56,420 bases of DNA from JANNRR01 sp031401675 (GCA_031401675.1 JANNRR010000049.1:1-56420), one strand, 5' to 3'; positions 17,392 to 26,527 are shown, counted from the stretch's first letter. Program-made: numbers and translations. Notes: generated by a model not told the origin, from the letters alone.

Positions 17392-17792
17392 GCGGCCTTG
17401 TCCTGAAGCTGGCGCCCAAGGAACGCATCTTGATCAATGGTGCAGTGATCGAGAATGGCGACCGTCGGTCGCGCCTGTCGATCATGACCCCGAACGCTCA
17501 CATCCTGCGCCTGCGCGATGCCATTCATCCCGGCGAAGTCACCACGCCCGTGCGGCGTGTGTGCTACATCGCGCAACTGGTGCTGTCCGGTGACGCGAAA
17601 CCGGATGATGCGCGCATGCAGCTGCTGCGCGGGATCGAGCAACTGAGCCAGGTCCTGACCGACCCTGACAGCCGCCAACAATTGTCACAGGCTACGGCGG
17701 CGGTGTTGGAGGACCAGCATTACATGGTCCTGAAAGCGCTGCGCAGCCTGTTGCCGCGTGAAGAGCGGTTGATGGCCGCAACCGTGCAATGA
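17388..17792 (+). CDS. flbT: Flagellin mRNA regulator FlbT
   Basis: A 134-residue small RNA-binding regulator. In Caulobacter FlbT binds the 5' leader of flagellin mRNA and promotes its decay before hook completion. Diagnostic stretches are LKLAPKERILINGAVIENGD, then RLSIMTPNAHILRLRDAI and the C-terminal YYLKALR-like region (HYMVLKALRSLLPREERL). It overlaps flaF and the DUF1217 gene by four bases each, so three genes are translationally coupled. The long flagellin leader (over 150 bases) is the obvious target to test. Confidence 0.93.
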   Translation: MSGLVLKLAPKERILINGAVIENGDRRSRLSIMTPNAHILRLRDAIHPGEVTTPVRRVCYIAQLVLSGDAKPDDARMQLLRGIEQLSQVLTDPDSRQQLSQATAAVLEDQHYMVLKALRSLLPREERLMAATVQ

Positions 17793-18613
17793 GCTATCAG
17801 CCGGTCGTTCCGTTTGCCGGATACTCCGGCTGGAAGTTCCTGAACCGGACCATGGTCCAGCAGAAGACGGCCTTTCTGAAGGCCCCCGAGATCAAGCGGG
17901 ATACGGACTATTTCAAGGCCAATATCGGCAAGATCAATACTGCCGACGAACTGGTAGCGGACCGCAGATTGCTGTCAGTGACGTTGGGCGCCTTTGGCCT
18001 GGATTCAGATATCCAGGCCAAAGCCTTCATCAGGAAAGTTCTGGCGGACGGAACTTTGGAGCCAGAGGCGCTGGCCAACCGGTTGGCCGACAAACGCTAC
18101 CTTGACCTATCAAAGGCGTTCGGATTCGGCGACTTTGCAACGCCAAGCACCAAGATCTCCGATTTCGGGCCAAAGATCACGGCGCTTTACGAGGCGCGGC
18201 AATTCGAGGTTGCCGTAGGTAATCAGGATGAGAATCTGCGCATTGCGCTGAGTCTGCCGCGCGATCTGGCCGCGATAGCAAACAAGACTTCGAGCGAGGC
18301 CACCAAATGGTTCACGGTTCTGGGCAATGCGCCGCTGCGGCAGGCCTTTCAGTCCGCCCTTGGCCTGCCCGACAGCTTTGCATCCATCGATCTAGACAAG
18401 CAGCTCAAGACGATTGAGGCCCGGGCAGAGACCACATTTGGCAACAACACCGTGGCCCAGTTCAAGGACCCTGCAAAGATCGAGCGTCTGGTGCAGCTGT
18501 TCCTGCTGCGAAGCGAAGCAGCGCAGACCAGCGCCCAGACCTTCCGCGGAGCATCAGTCCTTGGGCTTTTGCAGGCTGGTCAGTCCCAGTTCAACATGCT
18601 TCTTGGGCGCTAG
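17789..18613 (+). CDS. DUF1217-family flagellar-cluster protein
   Basis: A 274-residue largely helical protein of the DUF1217 family, found in alphaproteobacterial flagellar clusters and of unknown biochemical role. It begins with a short region containing GYSGWKFLNRTM, followed by repeated helical segments with ITALYEARQFEVAVG and NLRIALSLPRDL, and ends with a Gln/Leu-rich helix that resembles flagellin-like export substrates. No catalytic motif or membrane segment is visible. The ATG overlaps the flbT stop by four bases; fliI is convergent 45 bases away. Confidence 0.8.
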   Translation: MSYQPVVPFAGYSGWKFLNRTMVQQKTAFLKAPEIKRDTDYFKANIGKINTADELVADRRLLSVTLGAFGLDSDIQAKAFIRKVLADGTLEPEALANRLADKRYLDLSKAFGFGDFATPSTKISDFGPKITALYEARQFEVAVGNQDENLRIALSLPRDLAAIANKTSSEATKWFTVLGNAPLRQAFQSALGLPDSFASIDLDKQLKTIEARAETTFGNNTVAQFKDPAKIERLVQLFLLRSEAAQTSAQTFRGASVLGLLQAGQSQFNMLLGR

Positions 18614-18658
18614 GGTCCGGTCGGCAGATGATGCCCGCGGCGGGGGGCGTGTCAGCAT

Positions 18659-19984
18659 TCAACCCTTTCCTGCCCCGATCAGGCACTTGGCAAGCCGTTG
18701 AAAGCTTGCCGCCACGTCCGAGGGTTCATCCTCGGCCAGAAAGGCATCGAGCGCCGGCCAAACCCTGATCGCGGCATCGGTCAGCGGGTCGGACCCGGCA
18801 GCGTACAGTCCGGCCTTTACCATCATTTCAGCCCGGTCATAGGCCCCCAGCAGGCGTCGGGATTCACCGATCATCGCATTCTCGGTGGGGTTGGCAGCCT
18901 CTGGCAGGCTGCGCGACACCGATCGCAGCAGGTCGATCGCCGGGAACCGCCCCCGTTCGGCAATGGCCCGGTCCATCACCACATGCCCGTCAAGAACGCC
19001 GCGCAGGATATCCGCGACCGGCTCCTCCATATCCGACCCTGCAACTAGGACAGTAAATACGGCGGTGATATCGCCCGAACCCTCGGCCCCGGGGCCCGCC
19101 CGTTCAGCCAGCGACATGATCATGTGAGCGGTCGAAGCCGGATAACCCCTCAGCCCCGCCTCTTCCCCACTTGCCAGAGCCACCTCGCGGTGCGCCTCGG
19201 CAAACCGGGTGATCGAGTCGGCGAGCAGCAGGACATGGTATCCTTGATCACGGAAATGCTCGGCCATCGACATGGCTGCCCAGGCACAGCGGCGACGGAT
19301 CAATGGCGACTGGTCCGAGGTTGCCGCAACAACGATCGAACGAGCCATGCCTTCGGGGCCAAGAACCGTCTCGATGAACTCCCGCACCTCGCGCCCACGT
19401 TCGCCGATCAACGCGATCACGACCAGATCGGCATCAACCCGCCGGGCGAATTTGGAAAGCAGGGTGGATTTTCCGACTCCCGATCCGGCGAACAACCCAA
19501 TTCGCTGGCCCTGCACCAGTGGCAACAGCGTGTTGAAGACGGCCACCCCGGTTTCAAGCCGCTTGCCCAGCCGTCGCCGTGTGGTTGCGGCGGGTGGGCT
19601 GCCGCGCAAGGCACGCGGCTGAAGGCCCCGCAGCAGCGGCCGACCGTCCATGGGCACCCCGAACGGGTCTATCACTCTGCCGATCCAGGCGGTTTCCGGG
19701 GCAATATCAGCGTTGCCAAGCAGTTCGACGGCATCGCCGATCGAAAGTCCCTCGGCCGTGCCGTCTGGCAGCACGGTTACGCCTGTCCTGGTCAGCCTGA
19801 CCACTTCGCCGCCCAACGCGCGACCGTCAGGTGCGGTCAGGCCGACGCGGTCACCGAGGGAAGCCGCGATCGACAAACCCGTTACCTCAAGGATGCCGCG
19901 CCCGACCTCGGATATCCGCCCGACTTGCCGAACTGCCTTTACGGCGGACAGTTCCGCAAAAAGCCCATCAAACACATCCGCCAT
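18659..19984 (-). CDS. fliI: Flagellum-specific ATPase FliI
   Basis: F1-beta-like hexameric ATPase of the flagellar type III export machine, working with FliH and FliJ at the cytoplasmic face. The 441-residue protein has Walker A AGSGVGKS at 166-173, the GERGREVREF motif, and Walker B in HVLLLADSITRFAEAHREVAL. The upstream frame to 20095 reads into flgB, so 19984 (MADVFDGLF) is the start. It is a single gene on the minus strand, divergent from flgB across 85 bases. Confidence 0.95.
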   Translation of the reverse strand: MADVFDGLFAELSAVKAVRQVGRISEVGRGILEVTGLSIAASLGDRVGLTAPDGRALGGEVVRLTRTGVTVLPDGTAEGLSIGDAVELLGNADIAPETAWIGRVIDPFGVPMDGRPLLRGLQPRALRGSPPAATTRRRLGKRLETGVAVFNTLLPLVQGQRIGLFAGSGVGKSTLLSKFARRVDADLVVIALIGERGREVREFIETVLGPEGMARSIVVAATSDQSPLIRRRCAWAAMSMAEHFRDQGYHVLLLADSITRFAEAHREVALASGEEAGLRGYPASTAHMIMSLAERAGPGAEGSGDITAVFTVLVAGSDMEEPVADILRGVLDGHVVMDRAIAERGRFPAIDLLRSVSRSLPEAANPTENAMIGESRRLLGAYDRAEMMVKAGLYAAGSDPLTDAAIRVWPALDAFLAEDEPSDVAASFQRLAKCLIGAGKG

Positions 19985-20069
19985 TCTGCGCCGCTCCTGC
20001 CATGCTCTTACCGTTTCTAAAGGAATCAGCCTTAAGGCTTGGTTGAAGCCAATCGAGGGAGAAGCCCCG

Positions 20070-20459
20070 ATGTTCGAAAGACTGGAAATCAGCAACCGCG
20101 CCTACGCATTGGCCAGCCATGCCATGACGCGTCAGGCGGCCATCTCGGCCAACGTCGCCAATGCCGACACGCCGGGGTACAAGGCCGTCGATACGCCGGA
20201 GTTTGCGTCGGCCTATCGCGACGGCGCGGGGCTGCAACCGGTTGCAACCCGGTCAGCCCATCTGGCCCGGCCCGATGCCAACCAATCATTCGCGATTGGC
20301 ACACGACGCGCGCCCGGAAACGAGTCGCCCAATGGCAATACTGTCGCCCTCGAGTCCGAGATGATGAAGGCTGCCGAAGTGAGGCACGCCTACGACATGG
20401 CGCTTGCCATCGCGAAATCCGCCAGCAGCATCCTACGCACCAGCCTGGGACGGAGGTAA
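20070..20459 (+). CDS. flgB: Flagellar basal-body rod protein FlgB
   Basis: Proximal rod component at the MS-ring junction, exported by the type III apparatus. The 129-residue protein shows the rod-protein signature in ISANVANADTPGYKAVD and the conserved C-terminal helix ending in SASSILRTSLGRR. GAGGGAGAAG precedes the ATG. It is first in a nine-gene plus-strand operon that runs to 24809. A perfect 10-bp palindrome at 20029-20038, containing a TTAA half-site, lies in the promoter region shared with fliI. Confidence 0.93.
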   Translation: MFERLEISNRAYALASHAMTRQAAISANVANADTPGYKAVDTPEFASAYRDGAGLQPVATRSAHLARPDANQSFAIGTRRAPGNESPNGNTVALESEMMKAAEVRHAYDMALAIAKSASSILRTSLGRR

Positions 20460-20462
20460 GCG

Positions 20463-20855
20463 ATGAGCGACCTGGCCAACACACTTGGCGTTTCAGCTTC
20501 TGGCATGCAGGCGCAAGCCGCACGGTTGCGCTATGTCTCTGAAAACATTGCGAACTCCGATACCCCCGGATATCACCGAAAAACCACGGCTTTCGAGGCT
20601 TTGGTTCAGGGGGGCGAGGACACCGGAAAGGTGCGGCTTGGCCCGGTCGAGCTTGACCAGCGCGATCTGACGCGCGTTTACGACCCCGGCCATCCCATGG
20701 CCGACCCGACTGGTCACTACGACGGCTCGAATGTCGATCTGGTGATTGAAATCGCTGACGCGCGCGAAGCGCAGCGCAGCTATGAGGCGAACCTCAAGAT
20801 GTTCGATCAAGCCCGGCAAATGTCGGCAAGCCTGATCGATCTTTTGCGAAAATGA
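20463..20855 (+). CDS. flgC: Flagellar basal-body rod protein FlgC
   Basis: Rod protein of 130 residues with the N-terminal SASGMQAQAARLRYVSENIANSDTPGY-type signature and the C-terminal YEANLKMFDQARQMSASLIDLL helix. The two helices form the coiled-coil D0 domain of axial proteins. It starts three bases after flgB and precedes fliE. Confidence 0.95.
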   Translation: MSDLANTLGVSASGMQAQAARLRYVSENIANSDTPGYHRKTTAFEALVQGGEDTGKVRLGPVELDQRDLTRVYDPGHPMADPTGHYDGSNVDLVIEIADAREAQRSYEANLKMFDQARQMSASLIDLLRK

Positions 20856-20867
20856 TGGAGATCTAGA

Positions 20868-21158
20868 ATGGATGTCAAAAGCGTACTTGCCGCACGATCC
20901 TATGAAAGTGCCCGCCCGGCAACGGCCCCGTTGCCGTCGTCGGGCGGGGCTGCGGGCGGATTTTCTCACCTGGCCGCCAGCTTTGTCGACACGCTGACCC
21001 GGGGCGAAGAGACCGCCAAGGCAGCGCTTGTCGGCGGCGCTGACCCGCACGCCCTCGTCCAGGCCCTGGCGGCCACCGAGCTGGCCGTGGAAACGGCGGT
21101 GACGCTGCGCGACAAGGTGGTCGAGGCGTACCAGGAAATCCTGCGGATGCCGGTCTAG
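20868..21158 (+). CDS. fliE: Flagellar hook-basal body complex protein FliE
   Basis: A 96-residue adaptor joining the MS ring and export gate to the rod; it is the first axial substrate to be exported. The C-terminal TAVTLRDKVVEAYQEILRMPV region is the FliE hallmark, preceded by DPHALVQALAATELAVE. The N-terminus is variable, as usual. It lies 12 bases after flgC and 12 bases before fliQ. Confidence 0.92.
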   Translation: MDVKSVLAARSYESARPATAPLPSSGGAAGGFSHLAASFVDTLTRGEETAKAALVGGADPHALVQALAATELAVETAVTLRDKVVEAYQEILRMPV

Positions 21159-21170
21159 GGCAGAAAACCG

Positions 21171-21437
21171 ATGAACGACCAGCTGTTCTTCGACACGTTG
21201 CGCCAGGGCCTGTGGATTGCCGTGATCATCTCGACCCCGATGCTGGCGGTGGCACTGATCGCAGGAATTGTCATCGGCTTGCTGCAGGCACTGACCTCGG
21301 TGCAGGAAATGACGCTGACCTTTGTCCCGAAGGTCGGGGCGATGCTGGCGGTGTTCTGGGTGTCGATGAGTTTCATGTCGACCACCTTGGTCGGGTTCTT
21401 CCGGGACTTGCTGATCCCGCTGATCGCAGGAGGCTAG
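21171..21437 (+). CDS. fliQ: Flagellar export gate protein FliQ
   Basis: An 88-residue inner-membrane subunit of the FliPQR export gate, with two hydrophobic hairpin helices and a short loop. The segment ALTSVQEMTLTFVPK between the helices is highly conserved in FliQ/SctS proteins. It sits among rod genes, far from fliP (38207) and fliR (26524), so the gate genes are dispersed over three operons here. Confidence 0.94.
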   Translation: MNDQLFFDTLRQGLWIAVIISTPMLAVALIAGIVIGLLQALTSVQEMTLTFVPKVGAMLAVFWVSMSFMSTTLVGFFRDLLIPLIAGG

Positions 21438-21438
21438 A

Positions 21439-22155
21439 ATGGACAATGCCGGCTACACCGCCCTGACGCGGCAATCGGGATTGATGCGCGAAATGCAGGC
21501 AGTGGCGCACAACCTTGCCAACATGTCGACCACCGGCTACCGCAAGGAAGGCGTGATCTTTTCCGAGTTCGTCAAGGCGCTCGACGGCGAAGAGCCGTCG
21601 TTGTCGATGGCCGCAGCCAACACGCGCAACATCGATCTGTCGCAGGGGGCGCTGGACCGGACCGGCGGGCTTTTCGATTTCGCCATTCAAGGCGAAGGCT
21701 TCTTTCTGATCGAAACGCCGCAAGGCGAACGACTGACCCGGGCGGGCAGCTTCACCCCCAATGCCGACGGCGAACTGGTAACCCCGGATGGGCACCGCCT
21801 GCTGGACGGTGGCGGAACACCGGTGTTTGTGCCACCGGATGCGCGCAGCATCAGTCTTGCGGCCGACGGGACCCTGTCGGCTGATGGCCGGCCCTTGACC
21901 CAGATCGGGCTTTGGCAGCCGGAAAACCCGATCGACCTGGTCCATGAAGCTGGTGTGCTGTTCAAGACGGAAGGCGGAATTGTGCCATTGGAACAGTCCA
22001 CGCTGTTGCAGGGATATGTCGAGGACAGCAACGTTGATCCGATCATCGAGATCGCCCGGATGATTGAAGTGCAGCGCGCCTATGAAATGGGCCAGAACTT
22101 TCTGGACCGCGAAGACCAGCGGATTCGCGGCGTGATCCAGACCCTTGGTCGCTGA
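21439..22155 (+). CDS. flgF: Flagellar basal-body rod protein FlgF
   Basis: Rod protein of 238 residues. It has the N-terminal axial signature in VAHNLANMSTTGYRKEG, the FDFAIQGEGFFLIETPQGERLTRAGSF motif of the FlgF/FlgG/FlgE family, and the C-terminal IEVQRAYEMGQNFLDREDQRI helix. A strong AGGAGG precedes the ATG, overlapping the end of fliQ. A 112-bp gap, longer than usual for this pair, separates it from flgG. Confidence 0.93.
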   Translation: MDNAGYTALTRQSGLMREMQAVAHNLANMSTTGYRKEGVIFSEFVKALDGEEPSLSMAAANTRNIDLSQGALDRTGGLFDFAIQGEGFFLIETPQGERLTRAGSFTPNADGELVTPDGHRLLDGGGTPVFVPPDARSISLAADGTLSADGRPLTQIGLWQPENPIDLVHEAGVLFKTEGGIVPLEQSTLLQGYVEDSNVDPIIEIARMIEVQRAYEMGQNFLDREDQRIRGVIQTLGR

Positions 22156-22267
22156 TGGCGGCCGGATTGATAGCATCCGCTGCCGGCGAGCAGACACTGC
22201 AGATGTCGACCGCAACCACAAGGACTGCCGGCTGCCCAAGGTGGCCAAACCAATGAAAGGCTGACCC

Positions 22268-23053
22268 ATGCGTGCCCTGCAAATCGCCGCCACCGGGATG
22301 AGTGCCCAGCAAATGCGGGTTGAAGTTGTCTCTAACAACCTCGCCAACATGAACACCACCGGATACAACGCCCGGCGCGCCGAGTTTGCCGACCTGCACT
22401 ATCAGCAGCTGGCCCGTCCCGGAACCATCAATTCCTCGGACGGAACGGTGCTGCCCACCGGCGTGCAGATCGGGCTTGGTGTCCGCCCGGCCGCCGTATC
22501 GGTGCTGATTTCGCAAGGGTCGCTGTCACAGACCGGCGGCGATCTTGATCTTGCCATCGAGGGCAAGGGTTATCTGGAGGTGGCGCTGCCGTCCGGCGTT
22601 TCCGGCTATACAAGGGACGGCAGCCTGAAACGGTCGCCCGACGGGCTGATCGTCACCTCGGACGGTCACGAAGTGGTGCCGGGCATCACCATCCCCTCGG
22701 ATGCGCGCAGCATTTCGATCAACGCGTCCGGCGAGGTCTATGCCTATTTCAACGATCAGACGGTGCCGCAGTTGCTGGGGCAGTTCACCCTGGCCGGCTT
22801 CACCAACGAAAAAGGGCTGGAGGCGACCGGCTCGAACCTGTTCCTGGAGACCCAGGCGTCCGGCCCGCCGCTGGTCGGGGTGCCGGGTGAGGATGGGCTG
22901 GGCACCCTGCGCGAATTCTATCTGGAGGAAAGCTCGGTCGATGCCGTCCGCGAAATCACCGAACTGATCAAGGCGCAGCGCGGCTACGAAATGAACGCCA
23001 AGGTGATAACGGCGGCCGACCAGATGCTGGCTGCAACGACGCAGGTCCGCTGA
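22268..23053 (+). CDS. flgG: Flagellar basal-body distal rod protein FlgG
   Basis: Distal rod protein of 261 residues, the canonical length. The N-terminus (MRALQIAATGMSAQQMRVE, then VVSNNLANMNTTGYNARRAEF) is diagnostic, as are DLDLAIEGKGYLEV and the C-terminal LIKAQRGYEMNAKVI helix. It overlaps flgA by one base. The 112-bp gap upstream of it has no gene and no clear promoter. Confidence 0.96.
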   Translation: MRALQIAATGMSAQQMRVEVVSNNLANMNTTGYNARRAEFADLHYQQLARPGTINSSDGTVLPTGVQIGLGVRPAAVSVLISQGSLSQTGGDLDLAIEGKGYLEVALPSGVSGYTRDGSLKRSPDGLIVTSDGHEVVPGITIPSDARSISINASGEVYAYFNDQTVPQLLGQFTLAGFTNEKGLEATGSNLFLETQASGPPLVGVPGEDGLGTLREFYLEESSVDAVREITELIKAQRGYEMNAKVITAADQMLAATTQVR

Positions 23054-23490
23054 TGCGCCGGATTGCCTTGTTCATGCTGTTGCTGTTTCCCGCAGCCGGG
23101 TCTGCCGAAACTCTGGTGGCTGCGCGCACGGTCCGCAGCCAGACGATTCTGCAACCGCAGGACCTGAAGCTTGTTGCAGGTTCTGTTCCCGGTGCGCTCA
23201 GCGTGACCGAAGAAGCCGTCGGGCTGGAAACCAGGGTGGTCTTGTACGCCGGGCGCCCGATCCGGGCAGACGACATCGGCCCGGCAGCGCTGATCGATCG
23301 CAACCAGACGGTGTTGCTGGAGTTCAGCCACGGCCCGCTGACCATCTCGACCGAAGGCCGATCGCTGTCGCGTGGCGGGGTCGGTGATGTCGTTCGGGTG
23401 ATGAACCTGGCATCCCGGACAACGGTTTCGGGAATTGTCGGTGCCGATGGCATCATCCGGGTTCCTGGCGGTGATCATGCCCAACCCTGA
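23053..23490 (+). CDS. flgA: Flagellar P-ring assembly chaperone FlgA
   Basis: Periplasmic chaperone for P-ring formation by FlgI. The 145-residue precursor has a cleavable signal peptide (residues 1-19, ending AGSA) and a SAF-type domain with LVAARTVRSQTILQPQDL and YAGRPIRADDI, then the conserved VMNLASRTTVSGIV near the C-terminus. It starts in the flgG stop codon (TGATG), so translation is coupled. Its partner FlgI is not in the window. Confidence 0.92.
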   Translation: MRRIALFMLLLFPAAGSAETLVAARTVRSQTILQPQDLKLVAGSVPGALSVTEEAVGLETRVVLYAGRPIRADDIGPAALIDRNQTVLLEFSHGPLTISTEGRSLSRGGVGDVVRVMNLASRTTVSGIVGADGIIRVPGGDHAQP

Positions 23491-23505
23491 ACAAAGGATG
23501 CCCCC

Positions 23506-24237
23506 ATGCGCCTGCTGACCGGTTTGTTGTTGCCCGGCGCTATTGGCCTGGCCGCCTGTCAGCCGTTGGACAATGTGGGCCGCGCCCCTGCATTCACACC
23601 CTTGCAAATCGGCAACGAGTATCATGCGATGTATTCGGCACCGCTGCCCGATACCACCGATCGCCGGCGCGAGGCGGATGCCGCCTCGCTCTGGACCGGC
23701 GACCGGCAGTCGTTGCTGGGCGACCGGCGTGCCGGAACGCGGGGTGACATCCTGACTGTCGTGATCGAAATCGATGACAAGGCCTCGATCAGCAACTCCA
23801 CCGGCCGCAGCCGCGACGGATCCGAACAGATGGGCATCGACGGCTTCTTCGGGCTGCCGGAAAGCCTGAATGCCGGTCTGCCCGCCGGGGCTTCGCTTGG
23901 CGATGCGGTGTCGACGACATCGACCGGGTCGTTCAAGGGCAGCGGCACCGTCAGCCGGACCGAGAAACTGACGTTGCGGGTTGCAGCGACGGTGGTTGAG
24001 ACGCTGCCGAACGGCGTGCTGCGGATCGAAGGGTCACAGGAGGTGCGGGTGAACTTCGAGCTGCGCGAACTGCTGGTTTCAGGCTTTGTCCGTCCCGGCG
24101 ACATCTCGCGTCAAAACGAGATCACTTATGACAAGATCGCCGGAGCCCGCATTTCTTACGGCGGGCGCGGGCAGATCACCGACGTTCAGCAGCCGCGCTA
24201 CGGCCAGCAGATCATCGACGCCGTCCTGCCGTTCTGA
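23506..24237 (+). CDS. flgH: Flagellar L-ring lipoprotein FlgH
   Basis: Outer-membrane ring protein of 243 residues. The N-terminal signal peptide ends in a lipobox (LAAC, Cys at residue 18). The body has SLWTGDRQSLLGDRRAGTRG, then GDILTVVIEIDDKA, and the C-terminal conserved SGFVRPGDI and NEITYDKIAGARISYGGRG. AAAGGA precedes the ATG. It follows flgA in the rod-ring operon. Confidence 0.95.
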   Translation: MRLLTGLLLPGAIGLAACQPLDNVGRAPAFTPLQIGNEYHAMYSAPLPDTTDRRREADAASLWTGDRQSLLGDRRAGTRGDILTVVIEIDDKASISNSTGRSRDGSEQMGIDGFFGLPESLNAGLPAGASLGDAVSTTSTGSFKGSGTVSRTEKLTLRVAATVVETLPNGVLRIEGSQEVRVNFELRELLVSGFVRPGDISRQNEITYDKIAGARISYGGRGQITDVQQPRYGQQIIDAVLPF

Positions 24238-24248
24238 AAGAGAATGAA

Positions 24249-24809
24249 ATGATCAAGAAGCTGATCCCGGTTCTGCTGGCGCTGATCGGTCTTGGAGGTG
24301 GGGTCGGGGCGGGGCTTGCCTTGAAACCGGCTGGCGAGGTCCCTGCGGAAGGCGCACACGAAGCAGCTGCGCCTGCATCTGCTGAAGCCAAACCCGCAAC
24401 AGAGCAGCATCCTTCACCCGCAACCGACGCAGCGGCCGAGCATGTGCCCGAAGAACCGCCCGCCCACGGCGACGAGGGGACGCAGCCGCACGACTATGTC
24501 AAGTTGAACAACCAGTTTGTCGTCCCGGTGGTCGACGAGGGCCGCGTCGCCGCCATGGTAATCTTGGCGCTCAGTCTGGAAGTGACTGTGGGCGGAACAG
24601 AATCGGTCTTTGCCCTGGAACCCAAACTGCGTGACGTATTCCTGCAGGTCCTGTTCGACCACGCCAATTCGGGTGGTTTTGCCGGCGATTTTACGGAAAG
24701 CACCAACATGGTCATCCTGCGGGATGCATTGCGCGAAGCGGCGATCAAAACGATGGGGTCGATGGCTACCGATGTCCTGATCATCGACATCGTGCGACAG
24801 GATCTGTGA
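24249..24809 (+). CDS. FliL-like basal-body protein, first copy
   Basis: A 186-residue single-pass membrane protein: an N-terminal anchor (residues 4-25), a Pro/Ala/Glu-rich linker to about residue 80, and a C-terminal FliL-type periplasmic domain with KLNNQFVVPVVDEGRVAAMVIL, LRDVFLQVLF and the end region MATDVLIIDIVRQDL. FliL proteins surround the stator and support torque or stator stability. A second FliL-like gene is at 35086-35574. It is the last gene of the flgB operon; the 249 bases beyond it hold no gene, only a weak inverted repeat (24984-24989 with 25007-25012) between the two convergent operons. Confidence 0.8.
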   Translation: MIKKLIPVLLALIGLGGGVGAGLALKPAGEVPAEGAHEAAAPASAEAKPATEQHPSPATDAAAEHVPEEPPAHGDEGTQPHDYVKLNNQFVVPVVDEGRVAAMVILALSLEVTVGGTESVFALEPKLRDVFLQVLFDHANSGGFAGDFTESTNMVILRDALREAAIKTMGSMATDVLIIDIVRQDL

Positions 24810-25058
24810 CCGGCGGAGCCGAGGCAAGGGCACAGGGAATTTGCTTGTCGGGTAAAAGCTTTGTTGGTCTAGGGCAATCGCTTTCGCCCGATGCCCGCCC
24901 TGTCGTCAGCCGGAGCCACCGTCACAAGAGGCAAGCCTAAACACGCGCGCAGGCCCAACATGCAATGCGGCTAGCAGAGGGTATGGCCGGGGCCGGTTTT
25001 CTTGGTCGGCCAGTAACGGCGATTGGTCGTCGGTTTCCTGAGAGGAGATGGTGCGGAT

Positions 25059-25442
25059 CTAGCTGCGGCGTTGTTCAAGGCGAAGCCTGTTCCGGACACC
25101 TTCGGTCAAACGCAGGAGCACGTCATTCCGGCCAAAGGCAGCGGCCGCGCCTTCACGCTGCTCCAGCCATTTGGCGGTCTGGCGTGCGAGCAGCAGGTTC
25201 ATCTCGGCCCGCCGTTTTTCCACCCAGCGCTCATAGAGGATATCGGTCCTGGCCTGTATCGGCATCGGAATGTCGCCATCCACCTTGGGCCGTAGTGCCT
25301 TCAGCGCTTGCAGCGCTGCCCAGGTAGCGTCGCGCGCCTCCGCCGCCTTGCGCAACTCTCCAAGCCGTGCCTCGAGGGCCAGCGCCGTGAGTTGCGACAG
25401 ATTGGCAAGCCGGCGGATCTGGTCTAGGGTCGCCTTTGTCAT
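25059..25442 (-). CDS. Small helical flagellar-operon protein, FliJ-like
   Basis: A 127-residue, highly charged helical protein with long heptad-like stretches (LTALALEARLGELRKAAEARD and RRAEMNLLLARQTAKWLEQRE) and no membrane segment or signal. Size, coiled-coil content and translational coupling to flhB suggest the export chaperone FliJ, which bridges FliI and FlhA; no other FliJ candidate is visible in the window. FliJ sequence conservation is too low to prove this by eye. It is last in the ten-gene minus-strand operon and overlaps flhB by four bases. Confidence 0.55.
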   Translation of the reverse strand: MTKATLDQIRRLANLSQLTALALEARLGELRKAAEARDATWAALQALKALRPKVDGDIPMPIQARTDILYERWVEKRRAEMNLLLARQTAKWLEQREGAAAAFGRNDVLLRLTEGVRNRLRLEQRRS

Positions 25443-26527
25443 CCATTGCCCCTCTGGCGCGCCTTGGTGCGCATCTTTTCCGCGAAGCGAATCGCGGCGG
25501 CCACGGCCCGATATTGGTCGGGTCGGATTTCCTGGCCGATGTTCACGGTGGCGTGGATGGCGCGGGCGGTCGCCGGATCGCGGTGGATCGGAACCGCAGC
25601 CTCGGCAGCAACTGCACGGATGCGGGCTGCGACGTCATCGATCCCTTTGGCAACGCAGACCGGTGCGCCCCGGTCGTTGCGCTTCCACTTCAACGCTACC
25701 GCATAGTGCGTCGGGTTGACCAGAATCACGTCGGCTTTTGGCACATCGAGCATCATGCGGTTCATCGCAATTTCCTGGCCGCGCTGTCGGCGCTGGGCCT
25801 TGAAATGCGGATCACCGTCCGACTGTTTGGCCTCATCGATGAGATCCTGCCGTGACATGCGGTTGCGGCGGAACAGTTGTCGCCGTTGCCACAGATAGTC
25901 CAGCGCCCCGAAACTGCCCGCCAGAATCAGGATCACGAACAGAAACTGCTGGACCATCCGCAGCAACTCTGCCGTCGCCATGGCCGGCGACAGATTCATC
26001 GACTGCAGGATTCCCGGGAGGTGCCTGACCAGAAACAGGCCAAGGATCAGCGAAACCACCACCAGTTTGACAAGGCTTTTCGCAAATTCGAACAACCCAT
26101 CACGGCCGAATTTCTGTTTGAGATTGGCCAGGGGCGATATGCGTGACAGCTTCGGGCTCAGTTTGTCGGGTGTAAAGACAAGTGACCGCTGCGCCAGGAT
26201 GACCAGCAGGACAACGGACGCCGGGATCAGCATCCAGGGGGCCACGGCCATCGCGACGGCACCAAGCAACCCGGCAATCGGCCCGGTTTCATTCGACAGC
26301 AGCAGCGGCCCGAGGCTGTCGGCCTGATCCAGCAGCGTCATCGACAGCGTTCCGATTTGCGACAGGCTGGCCCCGCCAACGGTCATCGCCACGAGCAACA
26401 GCCCGGCATAGGCTGCGGCGGTGTTCAGGTCGGCGGACCGGGCAAAGTCGCCTTTGTCACGGGCATCATCAAGCCGCTTTTGCGTTGGTTCGTGTTCCTT
26501 TTCGGCGGCATCGTCACCCTCGCTCAT
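25439..26527 (-). CDS. flhB: Flagellar export switch protein FlhB
   Basis: Inner-membrane component that controls export substrate specificity. The 362-residue protein has the N-terminal PTQKRLDDARDKGDFARS motif, four hydrophobic segments, and the cytoplasmic autocleavage site NPTH at residues 271-274 in VILVNPTHYAVALKW. After cleavage between Asn and Pro the switch partner is FliK, encoded at 12492. It overlaps fliR and the FliJ-like gene by four bases each. Confidence 0.96.
   Translation of the reverse strand: MSEGDDAAEKEHEPTQKRLDDARDKGDFARSADLNTAAAYAGLLLVAMTVGGASLSQIGTLSMTLLDQADSLGPLLLSNETGPIAGLLGAVAMAVAPWMLIPASVVLLVILAQRSLVFTPDKLSPKLSRISPLANLKQKFGRDGLFEFAKSLVKLVVVSLILGLFLVRHLPGILQSMNLSPAMATAELLRMVQQFLFVILILAGSFGALDYLWQRRQLFRRNRMSRQDLIDEAKQSDGDPHFKAQRRQRGQEIAMNRMMLDVPKADVILVNPTHYAVALKWKRNDRGAPVCVAKGIDDVAARIRAVAAEAAVPIHRDPATARAIHATVNIGQEIRPDQYRAVAAAIRFAEKMRTKARQRGNG

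Noticed and set aside
24984..25012. Inverted repeat between the convergent flagellar operons as a bidirectional terminator
   Set aside because: Only six base pairs with a 17-base loop and no clean T-run on either side; too weak to call.
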